64,000 bases of DNA from Rhynchopus euleeides (Eukaryota; Euglenozoa; Diplonemea; Diplonemida; Diplonemidae): NCBI GenBank assembly GCA_963210315.1, contig OY723294.1:1984001-2048000 (forward strand), given 5' to 3'. Within the stretch, counting starts at the first letter, position 1. Each line of letters begins with the position of its first letter. The position numbers were made by a program, and so were the translations under genes. Below, piece after piece: positions 27,738 to 37,308 of this stretch. The notes under the pieces are model-generated. The model searched no databases. It had not been told where the DNA came from and saw only the letters and a program-made list of their open reading frames with translations.

Positions 27738-29267
27738 GGGGGGGTCATAAGCCCCCCTAAAAACGTACGAAAACCAAAATTTTCAACATACCATCAGAAC
27801 CGCCCTAATACCTGATCTGACCCGAAAATCCGACCCATACCCCCCCGGAAACTGTCTGGGGCCCACTTGTGACACCTGATACGCACTTTTGTGATGATTT
27901 TTTGGGGTCCTAAAAAATGTACCTCAGTTTCGTACCTTGCCTTTGTACCTGAACCACTCCCGACCGCATTATTTCGTTCTTTGCCTTTTCTGCGGTGGTT
28001 CTGGCTCAGGTGGCACGCATGTTGCCTTCCCCAGTGCCTCGGCAAGGTCTTTCTTGACCTGATTAGTGGGAATGTTGTGTTGTTGCGTCAGCAGAATGAG
28101 TTCAGCCACCTTCTGGGTGTAGTACTTCGATCGCATATGGGTCATTGTGAGTACTTCGTACGCCTGGGAGGCTGCATCGGCATTAGTAGGCAGCGTTGTA
28201 GATGCTTTTGCTTCGTCGATCTTAGCCTGTGAAGGCACGATTGGGATATTGTACGCCCTGAGAGCCGAAGTGGTTATGATTGTGCTGTGTAATTTGCGCC
28301 CCGCAGGATATGCACACCACGCAGTCTCGACAACACGTATGAGAGTGTACCATGTGGGGACTCAACAAGGTCATTGGATCGGCATCTGCCTGCCGACTCA
28401 GCCCCCACACAGTGCGACCGCAAGGTCGCCAGGGATGTCTCAACGCCAGGGGAATACCCTCCCCTGGCGTTGTACAACCCTACTCTCAACCCTCGGGTCC
28501 TCTCCTGGAGGCGGTGGTGGCGGGCCCGCAACGCTTCGTACTTCCGGTACAGACTGGGGTAGTCTGCCCGGCTGACCCGCTCATTGCTTCCTAGATCATC
28601 TGCTGCTCTGGAGCTGCCATCACTCTCACTGCCCACATCAGTTGGTGTGGGGGTAGGAGCAGGAGGAGTGGGAGGAGTAGGAGTGCAGGTGACATCTTTC
28701 TTGGCTAGCAAGGAACGCCGCTTTTCCCGCACGTGCGTGCAGTTGATGCACCACTGCATATATCTGTCGTCACCACGTCCCACTCGCTCTCCTATGTACC
28801 CAGCCCGACGGAGCGCCCGAAATAATGTCGCCTCACCGATGTCGTGTGCCGTTTTCTTTTTACGCAGGTCTGCCACAACGCTCTCTGCCGAGACCCCGCA
28901 CATCTCCCGTTTGGCGAGCGTCTTTCGAGCAAGGTACTCCTCTGCAGCAGCATCTGACACCTCTGCGAGGCCCTGGGCACGCGGCATGTGTTGCTCGGCG
29001 TGCTGAGTGAGCGTAGTGACACCCTTCCCTTGCAAAGAACGAAATAATGCGGTCGGGAGTGGTTCAGGTACAAAGGCAAGGTACGAAACTGAGGTACATT
29101 TTTTAGGACCCCAAAAAATCATCACAAAAGTGCGTATCAGGTGTCACAAGTGGGCCCCAGACAGTTTCCGGGGGGGTATGGGTCGGATTTTCAGGTCAGA
29201 TCAGGTATTAGGGCGGCTCTGATGGTATGTCGAAAATTTTGGTTTTGTACGGGCTTATGACCCCCCC
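27738..29267. mobile_element. Long foldback element (TAGGGGGGTCA ends), copy 2, with internal ORF
   Basis: Arms 27738-27984 and 29032-29267 are inverted repeats of ~240 bases with GGGGGGGTCATAAG outer ends and TA at 27736-27737 and 29268-29269. Unlike its relatives it carries a ~1-kb core with a long minus-strand reading frame, so it may be the closest to an autonomous member seen here. Confidence 0.88.
27969..29125 (-). CDS. Element-encoded protein(s), unknown family, possibly split
   Basis: On the minus strand a 283-residue frame (29125 to 28274) is followed after ~35 bases, in another frame, by an 89-residue frame (28238 to 27969). The first begins inside the right arm. It has a helical region (EEYLARKTLAKREM), then TLFRALRRAGYIGERVGRG and CINC, a Pro/Thr linker, and a charged coiled-coil-like segment (YRKYEALRARHHRLQERTRG). 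The LFRALRRAGYIG stretch weakly recalls the KilA-C domain. The second ends in PPQKRQRTK, a basic tail. A small intron or frameshift could join them. No DDE transposase motif is visible. Real start unclear. Confidence 0.45.
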
Positions 29268-30084
29268 TACCCCCCCCCCCCCCAAATATCTGGGAAAAAC
29301 CCTGGGTTTTTCCCGAGGAAATGCGGGTTTCTCCCTCTGTTGCATTGTTTGGACTCCGTGCGGATCGTAGTGGGGTCACTTTGTTGGTGTAGGTGCCACA
29401 CAACACCCCTGAAATGCAGAGGTGGTCCTCGTCGAGAATGGGGGTCGGAAACCCGGGGGTCGGATATGGGGGTCAGAGGGGGTCGGCCCCCCTCCCGACC
29501 CCCCATTGTTCTCGGGGGTCGGAATACGGGGGGTCGGAGGGGTCGGAAGGGGGTCTGAAAATGGGGGTCGGAACTTTTGCACTATTTCCCAGGGGTCGGA
29601 AAATGGGGGGTTGCAAACTCGGGGGTCGGAGTATGAGGGGTCGGCCCCCCTCCCGACCCCCTCCGACCCCCCCACACGGGGTTTGCAAAACCCCGTCCTT
29701 TTGAATATTTCGGACTTCTGCGGATCGTAGTGGGGTCATTTCGTGGATAGAAGTACCAAGCTTCACTCATGAAATGTGGGTCTGGTCCAGGGATAGTCGT
29801 GGGAGGAGATGCCTGGGAGGCACACACCATGCCACCCTACTCACCCACCCAGCGGCACCCTCCCCGACCCCCTCCTCGGGTTTTTCAAAAACCCGTTCTT
29901 TTGAATGTTTGGAGTTTGTGCGGATCGCAGTGGGGTCATTTTGGCCATGGGGTGCCTATGAACACCCCTTATTGGTGGTCCCCATTCAGGCAAATTCCTC
30001 AAGGCGACCCCCTCGGACCCCCTCCCGACCCCCGACCCCTGACCCCCCCGACCCCCGACCCCCTCTTATCGGGGTCTATGCCTG
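29268..30084. repeat. Three copies of a ~45-bp motif within G/C-homopolymer sequence
   Basis: TGCGGATCGTAGTGGGGTCA or close variants lie at about 29359, 29719 and 29919. The last two are preceded by CTTTTGAATATTT-like sequence. Related copies lie at 39106 and 39862. Between them are runs of GGGGGTCGGA. No coding sequence is recognised. Confidence 0.7.
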
Positions 30085-30086
30085 TA

Positions 30087-31238
30087 GGGGGGGGTCACTG
30101 CACCCAAAAAAGCCTGTACATAGGCCAAATTTTGAGAATCGAGTTTTTGACCCTAAAAAGGTGATTCTGCTGGCAGAAAGTGCCCAATATGTTCCGGAAA
30201 CTCATTTCCGCCCACTCCCAGGGGGTGGTATGGCCCCGACGATGCCGTTTTTGTCGATGAAAATTTTTGTGACACAACTTGTACCTGGACTGCACCCCAC
30301 AGGGCACGTCAACCAGAGCAAACACACCTCAACCTGCCAGAGGCATAGAAGAGCTGGTGTTGTTGGTTTTCCTGAACCCGAATAGGTTCTCGGTGCCCTC
30401 CAGAGGTCAAAAGTCAAGCCAAAATGAGGTGTGAGCACAAGAATTGTTGTGGGAGAACCATGGTACAGATCGTGTCACATTTTGAGGGTGTTCCAGGGGA
30501 GCTCTCAGCAACTGAGCTGCGACACGGCGCATCCGTTGCCAGGGAGCGCGTCCTCAGAGTACTCTCGTCATGCCGTCGATCTGAAGTTGGGGCTGGAGGC
30601 GGAGACGGGCAATCCTGGGCTTCTGCTGATTCTGCTGAACGTACCTCTGGCCCGTTTGTACTCGTGCCTGCTGTACCAGGTGCCTGTTCCAGTCAGCTGC
30701 CTCCCCGTCAGAGGAGGCAGTGTAGGGACTCTCGCGTCGCGCCCCTGTGCCACATGATCACAGGCATGGCACCACACCCGAGGACGCGCTCCCTGGCAAC
30801 GGATGCGCCGTGCCGCAGACCCAGCTGCTGAGAGCTCCCCTGGAACACCCTCAAAATGTGACACGATCTGTACCATGGTTCTCCCACAACAATTCTTGTG
30901 CTCGCACCTCATTTTGGCTTGACTTTTGACCTCTGGAGGGCACCGAGAACCTATTCGGGTTCAGGAAAACCAACAACACCAGCTCTTCTGTGCCTCTGGC
31001 AGGTTGAGGTGTGTTTGCTCTGGTTGACGTGCCCTGTGGGGTGCAGTCCAGGTACAAGTTGTGTCACAAAAATTTTCATCGACAAAAACGGCATCGTCGG
31101 GGCCATACCACCCCCTGGGAGTGGGCGGAAATGAGTTTCCGGAACATATTGGGTACTTTCTGCCAGCAGAATCACCTTTTTAGGGTCAAAAACTCGATTC
31201 TCAAAATTTGGCCTATGTTTGACCCAGTGACCCCCCCC
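30087..31238. mobile_element. Long foldback element (TAGGGGGGTCA ends), copy 3
   Basis: Arms 30087-30555 and 30780-31238 are near-perfect inverted repeats of ~460 bases with a ~224-base core. The outer end is GGGGGGGGTCACTG, with TA at 30085-30086 and 31239-31240. The left TA is shared with the right end of the element ending at 30084. Of the three long foldback copies it has the longest arms and the shortest core. Confidence 0.88.
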
Positions 31239-31240
31239 TA

Positions 31241-33115
31241 CCCCCCCCCTGTGCTGTGGCTCAGGCCGCGCCGGTGTGGGGGGCCAGCCGTATTCTGCAC
31301 ATCCTGGACGGCGCTCACATCAGACAGGGCGGTGTGCGGTGGCATAGACGTGGTGGGGCGGTGCTGAGGCACCGCCAGCAAGGGGTGGGGTCAAGAAGAT
31401 GTGCTTGATTCATCGCGTGTGGTTCGTGGGGTCGCATTAGATCCCACACACCGACCCCAGCCTCTCCCCCTCTCCCTCTTCCACCACACCTCTACCCCAT
31501 CCTCCCCCTCCGCGGGCGCTGCACAAAACACCACCCTGATCCCCTTGTCTGCGTGTGTGTAGATCGCACAAGTACCTTGTTTGCTCGCTTGCTTAGGTGC
31601 GGCTGCATGCCCCAGGAGGGCGTGTGTGTGAATCAATCTTCAGCGTGCCGGTTGTGCGTGACATATCTTGCCTTTTTTTTTGGGCGATTGTGGCGTTTCT
31701 GCGTCTCTCAAATGCTGCTCCATTATTGCAAGAGCTGTGGATAAGCAGTTGCGGTGTGTTTCGGCACTGCAAAAACCAAAGCAACAAAAAACCCCGGGTT
31801 CTGCGACACACCGAAGAACCCACGTCCGAAAAGTATGGAGGCCACAATGCCATACACTACTGCTGGAGTGGCCTTCGCTCTGTGTCAGGTTCTGTGTCAG
31901 CGTGCCGCCTACTTTAGCAGAGCGCTCGCTGTATCTGCGCATCAGAGCGAAGGCCTGTTGTCTGTACAGATCAGGACCCTGCAACACCACAAGGGAATGT
32001 GCTCGCAAGGCAGGCCCTCGGCTGGGAAGGCACATCGCTGAACTTCCCACCGGGGCACTGCCCACCATTTCCCGCTGCCTGGATGCAGTGCATTCAGGCG
32101 GCTCGTGGGGGGGAGGTGCAGGTTGCTTTTGTCTTGTGTTTTCCGCCTGCAGCACACTGCGTGCCACACCTTGCCCTCCCGGCACCCAGGCTCTGTGCGG
32201 CCCTGCCCTCGCAAGCAACGGGTTGCTTGCGGGGTGCGCCAGGCACATCCCGTTCCGCGTTTTTTTTGATGGAGAACGCGCCACCCACCCACCCACCCTC
32301 CCACCCACACTCTCAGAAGAGAACGAGTGTGTTGGGGTTCATGGGGGGGCTGTGTGACACTGTGTCGTGGACGGCAGCATCAGAGTTTGCTCGGTGCAGC
32401 TTACACTAAACACAAATAACTGAATGCGTGCATGTCACAAGCAATGCGGGTGTGTTTGCTCTGCACCTGTTTGCTGTTTCTCTGCCTTTTCTGTCAGGAC
32501 ATTTCACCTTCTCTTCTGCAGACTAAAACCCACCCACCCCCTCCCCGTTGCACACATCATCACCGCAGCTCCTGTTTGTCGACGGAGTTGTTGGCGCGCG
32601 AGTTGTAGGGACTCGTGTGGGTGTCCGTTTCTTTTTTTGGGGTTGTATCTTTTCCTAATATCAAAATGGCCTAATTCGTCAACAAGTGCGGGGGGGGGTG
32701 GGGCGGTGGGGTAAGGGGTGGGAGAGGGAGAGGGAGAGGGCGGTGGGGCGAAGCCCTCGGGGGGGTGGGGGGTGGGGGGCGGGGGACGCGCAGCCAGAAC
32801 GAAAAAAGGGGGAAAGAATAAAGCGGATAGCGACAGCCCTCGACACACCGAACCGGACTCACTGCAGCGCCACCAACGCCCCGCCTCACCCCGCCCCGCC
32901 CCAATTCAAACACACAGCCCTCTCGCCCTGAGGCCAGCAGCTGTGACGCATACCTGCCACACCCCCCACCCCCCCCACCAACAGGGAGATTTACTTTTCC
33001 ATTCACTCTCGACGATCAAAAACCCCCCCCCCCCCCCACCACAACATATCGATCTGGAATAACCTGCCACACCCCACACCCCCACCACACCCACACACCC
33101 AGGCAACACACCCAG
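31241..33115. other. Intergenic region before transporter 2
   Basis: About 1.9 kb without a recognisable gene; overlapping ~220-residue frames on opposite strands (31640-32357) show no domain. G-rich tracts at 32690-32785 could form quadruplexes. At 32985-33030 is a partial copy of the leader repeat (GGGAGATTTACTTTTCCATT, CTCTCGACGATCAAA) also found at 54575-54610. Confidence 0.5.
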
Positions 33116-34309
33116 ATGGCAGCGGCGCACCCCCCTGGGAGGGGAGGGGGCGCTGCCCACGCACCGCACACACAGCACGCTGCGATGATGCAGCTGCACC
33201 TCGAGGAGCAGTGGGATGACTCCGACAGCATCACCACGGAGGACGAGCTGCTGCGGGGCGACACCGCGGCGCTGCTGCACGGGGGGGATGACACCTGCTG
33301 GCGCAGGGCCTACCGCCTGGCGAGGTCGGAGCGGGGCGCGCTGCTGCTGGTGGCCCTCGCCACAGGCATCAACAGCATCCAGGGGGTGGGGCTGAAGCTC
33401 GCCAAGGCGGAGGGCGTGCCCTCCATGCAGCTCGTCTTCAGCAGGGCGGTGGCGGAGCTCCTCGTGGTCTGCGCGTGGCTGCTGCACTCCAAGCAGCACT
33501 TCCTCGGCCCGCCGCACCTCCGCAAGTGGGTGTGGTTCCGAGGCCTGCTGGGCGGGCTGGGGCTTATGGGCCTGTTCCACGCCTATGAGGTGCTGCCCAT
33601 CGGCGACGCCACAACGCTGTTCGCCCTGCACCCTGTGTTTGCAGTGCTGTTCGCATGGCTTGCCACCAGCGAGGCGATCACAGCGAGCGTTGCCTGTGCC
33701 GTGTTTGCCTCCGTGTCGGGGATGGTGCTCATCGCGCGGCCCAGTTTTGTCTTCGGGGAGGACGGTTCGGCAGGCGTGGATGCGGTCAACGCGACGCAGG
33801 ACCCCAGCCTGTCGGGCTTCCTCGCGACGCGGGAGTCAGGTGTGCTGGGTGCCCTGATGATGGCGGTGTTCACAGGCGCTGGGTTTGTCATCGTGAGGTA
33901 CGCCAAGGCGGCGACCACACCGCAGCAGCTGTTCCCGTGGTGCGTTGCGACGTCTGCCGTGTCGCTCGCCTCGGGTGTCGCCCTCGAGCCCTTCGTCTGG
34001 CCAACGGAGGCAGCGCTGCCGCCCGCCGTGCTGTGTGTGGCAGCGGGTATCGTGGGGCACTGCCTGATGACGCTCGGCGTGCGGTACAGCCCGCCTGGCA
34101 GTGCCGCCCTGGTGCGGGCGACGGAGATCCTGTGGAGCTACACATGGGAGATTCTCATCTTCGGCGAGCACCCCCCGTGGCTGACCTTCGTGGGTGTGGG
34201 GCTGGACGTGCTGTCGCTGGTGCTGGTGGGGATGCACACGCGGTACCGTGCTGTGAAGCTTGCTGCAGAGCAGGCGGAGGAGGAGGCCGACGCCATCGAG
34301 CTCGAGTGA
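33116..34309 (+). CDS. EamA/DMT-family membrane transporter (SLC35G-like), copy 2
   Basis: Predicted 397-residue paralogue of the transporter at 23722-25059, with about ten membrane segments in two EamA repeats. Shared landmarks are INSIQGVGLKLAKAEGVPS, LPIGDATTLFALHPVFAVL, IARPSFVFGED, GSAALVRATEILWSYTWEI and LTFVGVGLDVLSLVLVG. The N terminus is shorter (about 70 residues) and the C-terminal tail ends EEADAIELE. Substrate unknown. The two copies are separated by ~8 kb of repeats and so are not a simple tandem pair; divergence through most of the core suggests an old duplication. Confidence 0.9.
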   Translation: MAAAHPPGRGGGAAHAPHTQHAAMMQLHLEEQWDDSDSITTEDELLRGDTAALLHGGDDTCWRRAYRLARSERGALLLVALATGINSIQGVGLKLAKAEGVPSMQLVFSRAVAELLVVCAWLLHSKQHFLGPPHLRKWVWFRGLLGGLGLMGLFHAYEVLPIGDATTLFALHPVFAVLFAWLATSEAITASVACAVFASVSGMVLIARPSFVFGEDGSAGVDAVNATQDPSLSGFLATRESGVLGALMMAVFTGAGFVIVRYAKAATTPQQLFPWCVATSAVSLASGVALEPFVWPTEAALPPAVLCVAAGIVGHCLMTLGVRYSPPGSAALVRATEILWSYTWEILIFGEHPPWLTFVGVGLDVLSLVLVGMHTRYRAVKLAAEQAEEEADAIELE

Positions 34310-34864
34310 TGGTGGGGCGTGGGCGTGGGGGTGGGGGTGTGGCCAGAATAGGTGAGCGGAAAAAGCCATTAGAGCTTGCTGCGCAGTTGCACCGACACGA
34401 CCTGGCATGCGGTCATGCAGGCACGCTGTGTTGCCTCTGCTCCTGTCGTGTTCTGGTGGTGTTTCTCATGTCGATGCGTGTATATGTGGCCTGCTGACTT
34501 CCGTAGCTTCCTTTATGTTCGAAACTCTTATACCGTTATCAGAGCCGTGTTCCATTACCCGGTGTGTGTGCCGGGTGCCACGTTCTTCCACAAAAGGCAG
34601 GCGCGCACGTCGGGTCTGATTCTCCTTTTCGTTTGCAGCGTGGCTGTACCGCTCGTCGCTCTGTCCCTTCTGCGAAGAGCGATCAGCAGCGTGCAGGGCA
34701 GACGGAAGAGAATCACCGCCACACGCCTGTTACAGCTGCGCTGGCCACTGCGGGTTCACCTGACTGTCGGGACCGTTTGCTCAATCCGCGTTGCTCCACG
34801 TCGTCTTTGTGCAGTGAATAGTATCGCATGCAACACCCACACCACACAGGCTGCATCAGCCAGG
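34310..34864. other. Intergenic between transporter 2 and SGNH gene A
   Basis: The frame of the downstream gene is open back to about 34376, but this part lacks homology to paralogue B and reads as leader sequence. CACACAGGCTGCATCAGCCAG just before the ATG supplies possible splice acceptors. Confidence 0.45.
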
Positions 34865-37078
34865 ATGATGCACAGGCCTGTTGCCTTGGCCACCAGTGCT
34901 GTGGTGTTCGTGCTGGTGGCTGCTGCGTCGCAGTGGAAGGGGACTGCCCTCAACCTGCAAGGGTCTGTCGGAGGTGCACTGCGGGAGGGCGGGCCCAGCC
35001 TTGGGCGTGAGGGTGTCTTCCGCCCGCCCGTCCCTGTGGGTCGGCGATTCGGCCGCATGGTGCTGGTGGCTGACAGCCTCGGACAGGCGACAACAGGCGT
35101 CAGCTACCACGAGAGGGCCCTGGAGCTGCTGCATGGTGCAGGGTACGAGGGTGTGCTAAGCACGTATGTGCGGCCTGGGAGCGGGTTGCGTGACTGGTAC
35201 AGGCAGGACCTGCAGGAGGTGATTCGCAACGAGTCGGCCCTCAACAGCACGGCCTTTGTGCTGCAGATTGGGATCAACGATGCGCTGAAGCAGCTGTCGC
35301 CTGCCCACACACTGTCCCTGTACTGGGATCTTGTGCGGTATATCCGTGTCGTTGCACCCGATGCTGCGATCGTGGTGATGACGGTCACACCGTGCGACAT
35401 CTTCGGGCCTCGGAAGTACAGCGAGTGGACACACCAAGTCAACGTCGGGCTGAGTGAGATCGCTGCCTCCTACCGCTGCATCCTGGCCCCTGTGGGTGAG
35501 GACTTCCTCGACATGCTACATGTGGCTAAGGCCAACGCAAGCGACTTCTTCGAAGACATCTTCTGCCACCCCAACGGGCGGGGGAAGCTGCTGATGGCCG
35601 GGACGTTGGTGCGCAGCATCCGCAACGCATCAGAGGGAGTGGTGGAGGTGTCGACGTCTGGGACGTGCCACACCCTCACGTGGTGCGGGTATGTGCTGGA
35701 GCCACTGTGGGCAGACCCCAATGCGTGTGACGAGAACGCACGTGTCAGCGTGTCGGTGTCGGCAGACGGGTCGACGCTGCGCTTCGGGCGTCTCCCTGTG
35801 GACGTGGTGCTGCGTCCTGTGTGGGCCACACGTGCTCTGGCTGAGGCACGCAACGCGACGCTGCGTGTGACGGTGCAACTCAGCAGCGGTACAGAGGAGC
35901 ACCGGGTGGTCGGGCTGTCCACACGGCACGCACAGGTGCTGCTGCGTGCGGGCACGGCACAGGCAGTGCTGCGTGAGGCGGGGACGGACGCACTTGCCTT
36001 CGTCCCGTACCACACCCCTGTGGCACGTGCAGCAAACGAGACGCTGGCAGCGTTGAGCAACGCGAACGCGACGTGGACACTACCGCCTGTGCAGCGGTCT
36101 GTGGCAGGCCCGGTGCGTGCAAGCTCAGGCGGGCGTGTGGCCTTCATCGTAGATGGTGTGTCTGCAAGGGCGGGGCTGGAGTGGCACGCTGTGGCAGGTG
36201 CTGCTGTGGCGGCGCTGCGCAGCGGCGGGTGGTCCAACACAACCAGCGCGGGGGTGCACGTGCTGGACGAGCCGTGGCGGTGGGCAGGGGAACGTGCACA
36301 GGAGGTGGTGGCAGCGGAGTGGGTCCGTGGCACGCGTGTGTTCGTGGTGTCGGTGGGCCTGCGCGAGGCACTGCGCGGGGTGTCTGTGGGGCTGGCAGCA
36401 GCACACTACCGCCACATGGTGCGCATGATGCGGTGGGCCGCCCCCGACGCAGCGCTGGTGCTGGCAACGGTGCCTCCGTGCCGCACACACAGCCTGGTGC
36501 ACAGCACGTGGCTGGCACAGCTCAACGTCGCCATTGCTGAGGTGGCAGTGACATACCGCTGCCTCGTGGCCGACACAGCCACTGCCCTGCACGAAGCACT
36601 CCGCACACACACGGCCTCCGTCGACCACGACACACTCGACCTCGATGAGGATGCCCAACTGCTGGTGGCAAGACGTGTCGCAGATGCACTGCTGTCTCCC
36701 AGCAGCACGTACGGTGCCGCATCGTCGTGCGGGGCCTTATACTTCTGTGGCTACCTCCTTCAGCCGCAGTGGGCATCGCCACGGTGCGACGAGAACCCCA
36801 CTGTGCGCTTCAGTATCGGGTACAACGGCTCCAATGTTTTTGCCCACTCGATCCCCGTTGCTGCGGCACTGTACCCTTCGTGGGCAGGCAAGACTGACAG
36901 GATGCCTGTCTACGGAAAATACCAATTTACACTGCTCGATGCGCAGGAGACTGTCCTGGCCAACTACAGGTGCCACTTTGGCCAGGTCAATACAACTCTC
37001 CTGCAGGGCACTGCACGTGTCTACCTACACATGTATTCGAAGTACAGATACAAGGGGAGGGGGAAGCGCAGGCGATAA
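34865..37078 (+). CDS. Membrane-anchored SGNH-hydrolase-like protein, paralogue A
   Basis: Predicted 737-residue type II membrane protein: a hydrophobic anchor at residues ~6-22, then a luminal or extracellular region. The first half is an SGNH/GDSL-type hydrolase domain: LVADSLG with the catalytic Ser at ~71, LQIGINDAL (block III G-x-N-D, ~136-141) and CHPNGRGKLL with the catalytic His at ~235. The block V Asp is four residues before the His instead of the usual three. The second half (from ~425) repeats the same fold, but the motifs are lost: FIVDGVSARAG replaces VLVADSLG and VSVGLREAL replaces IGINDAL. An active domain joined to a degenerate one is therefore likely. Enzymes of this fold remove or transfer acyl groups; a carbohydrate substrate in the secretory route is a guess. 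The central 1.4 kb is nearly identical to paralogue B. Confidence 0.8.
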   Translation: MMHRPVALATSAVVFVLVAAASQWKGTALNLQGSVGGALREGGPSLGREGVFRPPVPVGRRFGRMVLVADSLGQATTGVSYHERALELLHGAGYEGVLSTYVRPGSGLRDWYRQDLQEVIRNESALNSTAFVLQIGINDALKQLSPAHTLSLYWDLVRYIRVVAPDAAIVVMTVTPCDIFGPRKYSEWTHQVNVGLSEIAASYRCILAPVGEDFLDMLHVAKANASDFFEDIFCHPNGRGKLLMAGTLVRSIRNASEGVVEVSTSGTCHTLTWCGYVLEPLWADPNACDENARVSVSVSADGSTLRFGRLPVDVVLRPVWATRALAEARNATLRVTVQLSSGTEEHRVVGLSTRHAQVLLRAGTAQAVLREAGTDALAFVPYHTPVARAANETLAALSNANATWTLPPVQRSVAGPVRASSGGRVAFIVDGVSARAGLEWHAVAGAAVAALRSGGWSNTTSAGVHVLDEPWRWAGERAQEVVAAEWVRGTRVFVVSVGLREALRGVSVGLAAAHYRHMVRMMRWAAPDAALVLATVPPCRTHSLVHSTWLAQLNVAIAEVAVTYRCLVADTATALHEALRTHTASVDHDTLDLDEDAQLLVARRVADALLSPSSTYGAASSCGALYFCGYLLQPQWASPRCDENPTVRFSIGYNGSNVFAHSIPVAAALYPSWAGKTDRMPVYGKYQFTLLDAQETVLANYRCHFGQVNTTLLQGTARVYLHMYSKYRYKGRGKRRR

Positions 37079-37308
37079 CCGTGAATAGAGTAGACCACCG
37101 GAGCGCTGCCCACCCGCCCCCACCCCCCACCCACTTTTGTTGTGGATTCGTTGTGGAACAATCAATTCTACATTCTACTCTTTACCCCCCACCCACCCGC
37201 CCCACACATGTTGCCCTCCCCATGCCCCACCACACCCCACCCCATCTTGGACTCAACTCAATTTTTGTCTGAGGTTCAGGTGCCAGCAGCAGAAGCCCAA
37301 AAGAAACG
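37079..37308. other. Short intergenic spacer
   Basis: C-rich, with CCCACCC runs. An in-frame TGA at 37270 precedes the ATG of the selenoprotein gene, so translation cannot start further upstream unless that TGA is also read through. Confidence 0.6.

Larger units (their letters stand above)
27199..30084. mobile_element. Outer inverted-repeat element hosting nested insertions
   Basis: Ends are short inverted repeats: left GGCAGAGACCCCGATAAGA and right TCTTATCGGGGTCTATGCC, each next to TA and a C- or G-run. Between them sit the elements at 27287-27735 and 27738-29267 and three GGATCGTAGTGGGGTCA-type repeats. The interpretation as one older element later invaded by others is inference; the end match is only about 20 bases. 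Confidence 0.5.

Noticed and set aside
31640..32357. Overlapping 222- and 229-codon frames on opposite strands
   Set aside because: Neither has a domain or splice-acceptor/start context; probably chance frames in intergenic DNA.
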